This document shows positions 34,292 through 38,791 of a stretch of 38,791 bases of DNA, one piece after another (position 1 is the first letter of the stretch; each line of letters begins with the position of its first letter). The DNA lies in the NCBI GenBank assembly GCA_902776685.1, contig CACYRB010000014.1:1-38791 (forward strand), given 5' to 3'. The notes beneath the pieces are model-generated. The model was not told the DNA's origin. It saw only the letters and a list, made by a program, of their open reading frames with translations, and ran no database searches. The DNA comes from an uncultured Prevotellaceae bacterium (GTDB lineage Bacteria > Bacteroidota > Bacteroidia > Bacteroidales > Bacteroidaceae). Both the position numbers and the translations under genes were made by a program.

Positions 34292-35611
34292 TTACATATC
34301 TTCCATCGATAGCCCTTGATATTTTTTTTCGTATCCATTGAATTCATGTGTTGCACCCATAAAAGTCTCGGCCTTCTGCCTCAGTGCACTAATCCTAATT
34401 TCACCCTTCTGTCGTTTAATCTCAAAGAAAGTTACAGAATCCGACAGCTCGTCTTCAGCTATCATATCAATCTCATTTTCTCCTTTTCTGTCCCACCAGC
34501 GTCCCAAGCGGGTATATTTCCCTGACTCCACTGCCACACGGTGGAAATAACGCTCCAGCATTAGCCCACTGAAGGTGTTGTAGTCTCTGTTTATTATTTC
34601 TTGCAGTTTGCCATAGTTCTCAATCTCAATAATATAACCATACTTGAAAATGAAGCGGAACCAAAACGAGTAGAACACGTCATTCAATTCATACCGTACA
34701 TTCTTCGTAGTACTTTTTTCAAACAGAGGTTGCCGCTTGGCTATCAGTTCATAGTCTTTTTCCAAATTCGTCATGTATCCCCCCACCTCTTTTCCTATGA
34801 CATCCTCAATTTCACTACGGGTGTTTTTTCCCCGTGCGATGCACGACAGGATGGAGAAATACGTTCCATAGTCCTTTCCAAATTCTTCTATCAGATTATT
34901 CTTTCCCTCCAACAGGAAAGTTGAATTGGGACTGACAACATACTGTATTATACTATCTTTTTGCACCGCTCCTGCATCAACAAGCAGATTCACATATTTA
35001 GCAACCCCACCCGTAAAAGTAAACATTGCCAACAAATCTTCCTTGTTATAATCAGGGTTAGCATCTGTCATAATTTGTTTCAACACCGAGGGCATAAAAG
35101 GTTTTACCTTTAGCTCTCCCGTGTTCCGTCCATATAGCGGTTCTTTCTTGTCTTTGAAGATTTTCTGCATCATAGAATAGATGCTTCCACAAACAATGAG
35201 ATTCATGCGCGACTTTTTCTCGTATTCATCCCAGATCTCCTGCATCTCGCTAAACACGGCCTTATTCACACGATAGAAATCCTGAAACTCATCTATCACC
35301 AAAGTGAAACACCGAGTTACCGAGAGTTGCATCAGATAACGGAAGATATCGCAGAAACGTCGACTGCTTCCTAATGTAGGAATACCCAGTTTCTCGCAGA
35401 CTTCTTCAAGATACACTTCACATAGGTCAGCTTCTGCTTTTCTTGCCACGAAGAAATACACGAAAGGCTCGTCCTTATAAGCCTCTCGTATTAACGTTGT
35501 CTTGCCGATGCGCCTGCGACCAGTAACAACTGTGAAGCGAGCAACCTTTTCAGCCATTTCACGAGTTTCTCGTAGAAAAGCTATCTCCTGTTCCCTATCA
35601 TAGAATTTCAT
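34292..35611 (-). CDS. ATPase_2 (archaeal-type P-loop) protein with DUF234 C-terminal domain
   Basis: A 439-aa protein. AAA-type ATPase_2 domain at residues about 5-250, with Walker A GRRRIGKTTLI and Walker B LVIDEFQDF. Then a winged-helix region (about 260-320) and a C-terminal DUF234 domain related to PD-(D/E)XK nucleases (ENEIDMIA, then FFEIKRQKGE). Such genes are scattered and mobile-looking in Bacteroidetes and archaea; their job is unknown. It has its own promoter (35668-35698) and sits as an accessory gene inside the glycan unit, separated from its neighbours by repeats. Not needed for the sugar pathway. Confidence 0.85.
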   Translation of the reverse strand: MKFYDREQEIAFLRETREMAEKVARFTVVTGRRRIGKTTLIREAYKDEPFVYFFVARKAEADLCEVYLEEVCEKLGIPTLGSSRRFCDIFRYLMQLSVTRCFTLVIDEFQDFYRVNKAVFSEMQEIWDEYEKKSRMNLIVCGSIYSMMQKIFKDKKEPLYGRNTGELKVKPFMPSVLKQIMTDANPDYNKEDLLAMFTFTGGVAKYVNLLVDAGAVQKDSIIQYVVSPNSTFLLEGKNNLIEEFGKDYGTYFSILSCIARGKNTRSEIEDVIGKEVGGYMTNLEKDYELIAKRQPLFEKSTTKNVRYELNDVFYSFWFRFIFKYGYIIEIENYGKLQEIINRDYNTFSGLMLERYFHRVAVESGKYTRLGRWWDRKGENEIDMIAEDELSDSVTFFEIKRQKGEIRISALRQKAETFMGATHEFNGYEKKYQGLSMEDM

Positions 35612-35667
35612 GCTTGTTTTTTCTTTTGTTTCCGAAACGGCTATTTCGGAAATGTCTGTTTCGCATG

Positions 35668-35698
35668 CAAAAGTACAAAATAGTATTTATTTACCAAA
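35668..35698 (-). promoter_or_regulatory. Promoter of the ATPase_2/DUF234 gene
   Basis: Minus-strand -7 TACTTTTG (rc of 35668-35675) and -33 TTTG (rc of 35695-35698) with 19-nt spacing, about 57 nt before the start codon. It lets this gene be expressed independently of the glycan operon. Confidence 0.7.
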
Positions 35699-35785
35699 CA
35701 TTTTCCGCAAATTTCTAATCTTCACATTAGTTGTGAGTTGTAAAAAAATAAATTACGGTTATTATTATTGCATTTACGATTTGAT

Positions 35786-35860
35786 GAATTACAATTCTAT
35801 TATTTCTAAGGATTCTTAGATTTCAGGATTATTCCCGTTATCTGCTAAAAACTAAAAACT
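35786..35860. repeat. 75-bp dispersed repeat, copy 1
   Basis: Begins GAATTACAATTCTATTATTT and ends in two CTAAAAA heptads. Copy 2 (37541-37615) has the same length and is similar along its whole extent. A partial, inverted copy may exist at about 27736-27770. Confidence 0.7.
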
Positions 35861-35878
35861 GTAAATCTGTCTTTTACA

Positions 35879-35991
35879 TGTTCTTATGTTAATATGTCTG
35901 TTATATTTTGTCTTTATGTCTCTTTGTCGAAAATTATTGTTATTATGTTAATATGTCTGTTATAATTTGTCTTTATGTCTCTATGTCGAAG
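35879..35991. repeat. Two direct 54-bp copies of the 8-bp-period repeat
   Basis: Copies at 35879-35932 and 35938-35991, offset 59 bp, differ at only a few positions. Each contains TGTTAATATGTCTGTTATA followed by TGTCTTTA- and TGTC-type octads. Confidence 0.8.
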
Positions 35992-35993
35992 AG

Positions 35994-36245
35994 TTACTGC
36001 CGATTTGATATTTCAATCATAAACTCATCTGCAATATATCGATTGCCATAAAGGTACAAGCCGGTCGATTTGTCATGAAGATCACCACATGTCTTACTTT
36101 CATAGAATAGTTGCAATGCCCGTAAAGGCTCAATATCTAATCTCTCTGCAAGATCGACTGCTATCGCTCCTATCCGATTGCTAAGAATAATCTCCTGAAT
36201 AATTGGAGAATCTTCAGGTATTTCAAATTTTTTCTGTTCCATCAA
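35994..36245 (-). CDS. Small protein, third member of the DUF3791/DUF3990 set
   Basis: An 83-aa acidic protein. Segments FEIPEDSPIIQEIILSN, DIEPLRALQLFYESKTCGDL and TGLYLYGNRY resemble the small partner proteins found beside DUF3990 genes, and it may be a distant DUF3791-type member. Start overlaps the end of the DUF3990 gene by 23 nt, so the pair is translationally tight. It could be an antitoxin; function is unproven. A repeat array begins 2 nt beyond its stop. Confidence 0.6.
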   Translation of the reverse strand: MMEQKKFEIPEDSPIIQEIILSNRIGAIAVDLAERLDIEPLRALQLFYESKTCGDLHDKSTGLYLYGNRYIADEFMIEISNRQ

Positions 36246-36711
36246 AGATCAGGAATTTATCTGTAATCAATTGATTTAACAAACACATCTGATTATTGGG
36301 CTGATGCGCAGCCAGTCTTTGCAATGCCATATTCAAATCCACAAGTCCGGCAATGTAGAGATTAACGGTATCAATAATACGGTCATTCGCTACCCCTCCC
36401 TCCACATAATCATATGATTTTCCTACATCAACACCTTGACGCGATGACATAATAAACTCCAGCCATTCTTGATCATAGCATTTTAAGATTCGGCATCGCG
36501 CTTCTGCAAGAATAGTACCACGATCAAGAATATATCTGTTAAGAATTGGTGGCAATTCTCGACGGTCAGCCATGCGATGTGCCCATGTGATTGCCTGATC
36601 TCGTATGTCTGTCACGTAAAAGCCCTGTCCGAAATCTAAATTTGCCCTTCCTACCTTACAGAGAGGATGTTCTACAACGTCTGTTCCGCCATGATATACT
36701 ACGATTTTCAT
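36223..36711 (-). CDS. DUF3990 family protein, possible ADP-ribosyltransferase-like toxin
   Basis: A 162-aa protein with the family N-terminus: VVYHGGTDVVEHP, DFGQGFYVTDIRDQAITWAH (about residues 4-45), then WLEFIMSSRQ and YDYVEGGVANDRI. DUF3990 is thought to have an ADP-ribosyltransferase-like fold (H and Y in YHG; FGxGFY), but this was recognised by pattern only. It is squeezed between two small genes with overlaps of 4 nt and 23 nt, a typical toxin-antitoxin geometry. No direct evidence shows that it is toxic. Confidence 0.72.
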   Translation of the reverse strand: MKIVVYHGGTDVVEHPLCKVGRANLDFGQGFYVTDIRDQAITWAHRMADRRELPPILNRYILDRGTILAEARCRILKCYDQEWLEFIMSSRQGVDVGKSYDYVEGGVANDRIIDTVNLYIAGLVDLNMALQRLAAHQPNNQMCLLNQLITDKFLIFDGTEKI

Positions 36712-36947
36712 ATCCTTGCTTCTTTTTGCTCCATGTATTCAATAATATCCATAACCAGATTCTCGCGACTTTCTGTATGTAAAGCTTCATAGTTTGGAAA
36801 GATGTATTTCTCTATCATATCCAAGCGTTTCATGCGTTGGAATACCTCATGATAAGATATATTCAGTTTTCTTGCCGTTGCTTCAATACATGTTGCGATA
36901 AACGCCATAATAACCTGAACACGTGGTATTACTACTATCTTTTCCAT
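36708..36947 (-). CDS. DUF3791 family small protein
   Basis: A 79-aa protein. Segments VIMAFIATCIEATARKLNIS, YHEVFQRM and NYEALHTESRENLVMDIIEY match the DUF3791 pattern (FxxxCIE, then YExLHT, then DIxxY). Overlaps the DUF3990 gene by 4 nt (36708-36711). It is the first gene of the trio and a candidate antitoxin or accessory factor. Only a poor promoter-like sequence (TATAATTG, rc of 36986-36993) was seen upstream. Confidence 0.75.
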   Translation of the reverse strand: MEKIVVIPRVQVIMAFIATCIEATARKLNISYHEVFQRMKRLDMIEKYIFPNYEALHTESRENLVMDIIEYMEQKEARI

Positions 36948-36998
36948 TTGCTTATTTGATTATCGTTTTTTGGCTATATCGAGGACAATTATAATTGC

Positions 36999-37043
36999 TG
37001 TTCTGTTAATATGTCTTTTACCTGTTATTATGTTAATGTGTCA
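36999..37043. repeat. 8-bp-period repeats between the trio and the 153-aa gene
   Basis: Octads TGTTAATA, TGTC, TGTTATTA, TGTTAATG and TGTC in the order seen at 34207-34285. It ends about 10 nt from the stop of the 153-aa gene, as the other arrays do for their genes. Confidence 0.7.
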
Positions 37044-37052
37044 AAGAAATAA

Positions 37053-37514
37053 TTACATATCTCCAGACCATCCATGTCCTAAATCCCAATGCTCATCATA
37101 CACGAACTCGAAGTACGGCAAGGAGAACTCCTGTTCTATCTGTGCCGTCAACTCATCCTGTATATCCTCTGCCCAATGTCCCACAAGCACGATAAACTTA
37201 TCAATATTCCATGCGACACGTCCACGGGGTATCTGGGTATAGTCACCCTTAAACTTCGTTTCCTCGTGTGTGGCCTGAGCTTTAAAATATTCCTTTGCCC
37301 AAATCTGGCGATGCAGATGCGGGTAGTTGATAAAAGGCAGGCCTTTGTCTGCAGCGTCTTCCACCATCTTCGGAGTAAGTTCAGATTTTCTCACACCGAA
37401 GAAAGCTTTATCATTCATATCGTACCAGAAGATGCCGATGCATGGCATTTGCTCATCAAATGCCTTCATGCTATTCATCTGGGCCTCATGTTCCTGTTCT
37501 GAAAGTCGTGTCAT
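37053..37514 (-). CDS. Hypothetical protein, 153 aa
   Basis: A soluble protein of unknown family. MPCIGIFWYDMNDKAFFGV, FINYPHLHRQIWAKEYF, PRGRVAWNIDKFIVLVGHWA and FVYDEHWDLGHGWSGDM are the conserved-looking parts, rich in Trp and aromatic residues. No signal peptide, no membrane segment, no motif I can name. It sits as an accessory gene between repeat arrays, on the same strand as the glycan genes. Its end, GGAGATATG then TAAT, resembles the end of the ATPase gene (GAAGATATG then TAAT), which may reflect repeat edges. Confidence 0.6.
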   Translation of the reverse strand: MTRLSEQEHEAQMNSMKAFDEQMPCIGIFWYDMNDKAFFGVRKSELTPKMVEDAADKGLPFINYPHLHRQIWAKEYFKAQATHEETKFKGDYTQIPRGRVAWNIDKFIVLVGHWAEDIQDELTAQIEQEFSLPYFEFVYDEHWDLGHGWSGDM

Positions 37515-37540
37515 GTGTATCTATCGTTCCGTTATCTTAT

Positions 37541-37615
37541 GAATTACGATTCCATCATTTCTAAGGATTCCAGGATTTTAGAATTATTCCAGTTATCAGC
37601 TAAAAACTAAACACT
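37541..37615. repeat. 75-bp dispersed repeat, copy 2
   Basis: Begins GAATTACGATTCCATCATTT and runs into the CTAAAAA heptad array. Same length and layout as copy 1 at 35786-35860. Confidence 0.7.
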
Positions 37616-37641
37616 AAAAACCAAAAACTATAAACTAAAAC
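37600..37641. repeat. Six 7-bp units supplying the glycosyltransferase stop codon
   Basis: Heptads CTAAAAA, CTAAACA, CTAAAAA, CCAAAAA, CTATAAA and CTAAAAC. The last unit contains the TAG stop of the glycosyltransferase (rc of 37635-37637), mirroring 30950-31012. Confidence 0.8.
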
Positions 37642-38791
37642 CCCAAAACCTCCTCATAGAAATCATATAGGCATTGGCGAACAAATCCCTGCTCAAACCT
37701 GTCTGCAATCATTGGGCGTGCATTCGCAGCCATCTGCTCACGCGAAGCTTGGTCCTCCACCATCGTCTTCATGGCTGCATATAATGCCTGTTCATCCTTA
37801 GAGGGAATAATCATACCATTCTTTCCGTCCACAATAATCTCCCGTGATCCGTTGATGTCGGTTACGATAGAAGGCAATCCCATCGCCCCTGCTTCAAGCA
37901 CCGTGTTCGGGAATCCCTCACGATAGCTGGGAAACACAAAGCAATCCGATGCTGCATAATACGCCAATAAGTCATCGCCGCGCTTCACCCCTACCGCTTC
38001 TATTCCGTTCTGTTCCTCTGCGATTAATGCCTTCGTTTCAGGACTCACAGGGTCAAGACTTTCCTCGAACGGTCCTATTAGCCAGAGTCGCGTTTCTGGA
38101 TGTTCAGCGTGTAGTCGTTTAAAGGCCCTGCACAGCTCATTGATGCCCTTGTCTCTGACGATACGTCCCACGAACAAGAAAGTGAAGAGGGGCGTTTTCT
38201 TTAAGACTTCCTTGATTTGTCCTTTTTTCACTGGAGGATAATTCTCAATTCTCAATTTAAAATTTTCAATTGAGTAAAGCGTCATATCAACCCCCTTCAC
38301 ATTGCCAAATCCCAAGACCTTAAGAGGTTTCTTTGTGATGCCGTTGTTCAGCAGGTCATTCTTCACTCCCTCCCCTTCCGGGATGACGTGCGTGGCACAA
38401 CGGCAAGTGATGCTGTCTGTCAACATCAGAATACGTCGTTTCAGTCCTGTTGACGTCGGAAACACCAGCCCGGTGAAAGTATGAATCCGCACCGGCACCC
38501 GTGTCAGCCATCCTGCAACCATACAGAGCAGTCCAGCCTTCGGCGTCATCGAATGTACCATATCAGGTTTCTCGCGTCGGAAAATCTTTATGATTCTGCA
38601 AAGTGAGACGATATCTCGTGTCAATGAGATATGTCGTTCCATTGGCACACGAATGCCACGTACCCCAAACTGGGACGTCGCTTCATCCATCTCCTTTCCG
38701 GGCGAAGACAGCAGCACCACCTCATATTTCTTCATAAGGTCAGGCAGCATCCCCCGCACAAACCCTATCGACTGCGATACCGTACATGCCC
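37635..38791 (-). CDS. Glycosyltransferase family 4 protein, 5'-truncated by the window
   Basis: At least 385 aa of a GT-B retaining glycosyltransferase. The frame stays open to the window edge, and the residues before the GTG/ATG codons (TVSQSIGFVRGMLPDLMKK) continue the family N-terminus, so the true start lies outside. Motifs: FLFVGRIVRDKGINELCRAF and FVFPSYREGFPNTVLEAGAM (the EGFPNTVLEA acidic motif). In the pgl-like module it could add the second sugar, as PglA does. A 35-bp 7-bp-period repeat (38238-38272) is translated within it as SIENFKLRIEN, just before the VGRIVRDKG motif, in the usually short linker between the two halves. Its stop codon is in another repeat. Confidence 0.9.
   Translation of the reverse strand, partial: ACTVSQSIGFVRGMLPDLMKKYEVVLLSSPGKEMDEATSQFGVRGIRVPMERHISLTRDIVSLCRIIKIFRREKPDMVHSMTPKAGLLCMVAGWLTRVPVRIHTFTGLVFPTSTGLKRRILMLTDSITCRCATHVIPEGEGVKNDLLNNGITKKPLKVLGFGNVKGVDMTLYSIENFKLRIENYPPVKKGQIKEVLKKTPLFTFLFVGRIVRDKGINELCRAFKRLHAEHPETRLWLIGPFEESLDPVSPETKALIAEEQNGIEAVGVKRGDDLLAYYAASDCFVFPSYREGFPNTVLEAGAMGLPSIVTDINGSREIIVDGKNGMIIPSKDEQALYAAMKTMVEDQASREQMAANARPMIADRFEQGFVRQCLYDFYEEVLGF
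38238..38272. repeat. Five tandem 7-bp units inside the glycosyltransferase gene
   Basis: Five heptads of TCAATTC type (one diverged, AAAATTT). In the coding direction they read in frame as SIENFKLRIEN. The unit differs from the other 7-bp families but keeps the same period. Confidence 0.8.

Larger units (their letters stand above)
35612..35993. other. 382-bp gap made of promoter plus repeats
   Basis: Read left to right it holds the ATPase promoter, a 75-bp repeat (35786-35860), three CTAAAAA-type heptads (35845-35865) and two direct copies of a 54-bp octad-based repeat (35879-35932 and 35938-35991). The last copy ends 2 nt from the stop codon of the next gene. No gene was recognised. Confidence 0.65.

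Noticed and set aside
34171-37043. CRISPR array
   Set aside because: The repeats are short degenerate tandem octads without spacers of even length, and there are no cas genes in the window.

Overview
The window looks like a Bacteroidales chromosome, most likely a Prevotella-type member. The evidence is a complex I operon with fused nuoC-nuoD and no nuoE/F/G, an S16 protein with an acidic Ala/Glu-rich tail, lipoproteins with acidic residues after the lipid Cys, and promoters of the Bacteroidetes type (TTTG, 19-20 bp, TAnnTTTG) where I could find them. The genus is inference.

Layout. (1) 1-10480, minus strand: nuoA-B-CD-H-I-J-K-L-M-N with a promoter at about 10448-10479 and a strong hairpin after nuoN. 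(2) 10844-13132, minus: rpsP, then two overlapping LuxR-type regulators, one with a YtfE/RIC-like hemerythrin domain and one with a receiver-like domain lacking an obvious phospho-acceptor. (3) 13340-18993, plus, divergent from the regulators: porin-like barrel, imelysin-family lipoprotein, di-haem CxxCH lipoprotein, and a ResB/CcsA-type cytochrome c assembly protein. This looks like one envelope iron/haem module. (4) 19074-21982, minus: rny, zapA, a small coiled-coil protein, and an unknown gene. (5) 22249-28899, plus: exopolysaccharide genes (initiating sugar-phosphate transferase, rfbA, Wzc-like tyrosine kinase, small HAD hydrolase, NTP_transf_5 protein), ending in a bidirectional terminator shared with (6). 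(6) 38791-29020, minus: a glycan module resembling pglA/C/D/E/F (GT4 glycosyltransferase running off the window, PglC-like transferase, PglD-like acetyltransferase, PglE-like aminotransferase, PglF-like dehydratase). It is interrupted by accessory genes: a 153-aa unknown, a DUF3791/DUF3990 trio and an ATPase_2/DUF234 protein. The pathway reading is UDP-GlcNAc to UDP-2,4-diacetamido-trideoxyhexose (bacillosamine type) to lipid-linked glycan.

The most unusual content is a set of short repeats inside and between genes. A GC-rich palindrome occurs in frame in nuoN, in the PglC-like gene, and in the PglE-like aminotransferase. In the aminotransferase it forms one edge of a 147-residue in-frame insertion carrying an apparently intact DUF559 (Vsr-like nuclease fold) domain. 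Separate families of degenerate tandem repeats with a 7-bp period also lie in frame in genes (aminotransferase, GT4), supply the stop codons of two genes, and fill intergenic gaps. A further family has an 8-bp period and sits just beyond the stop codons of the accessory genes, giving that stretch a cassette-like mosaic. A possible interpretation is a set of protein-tolerated mobile micro-elements, one of which carries a nuclease.

No tRNA, rRNA, CRISPR array, transposase or complete insertion sequence was recognised.
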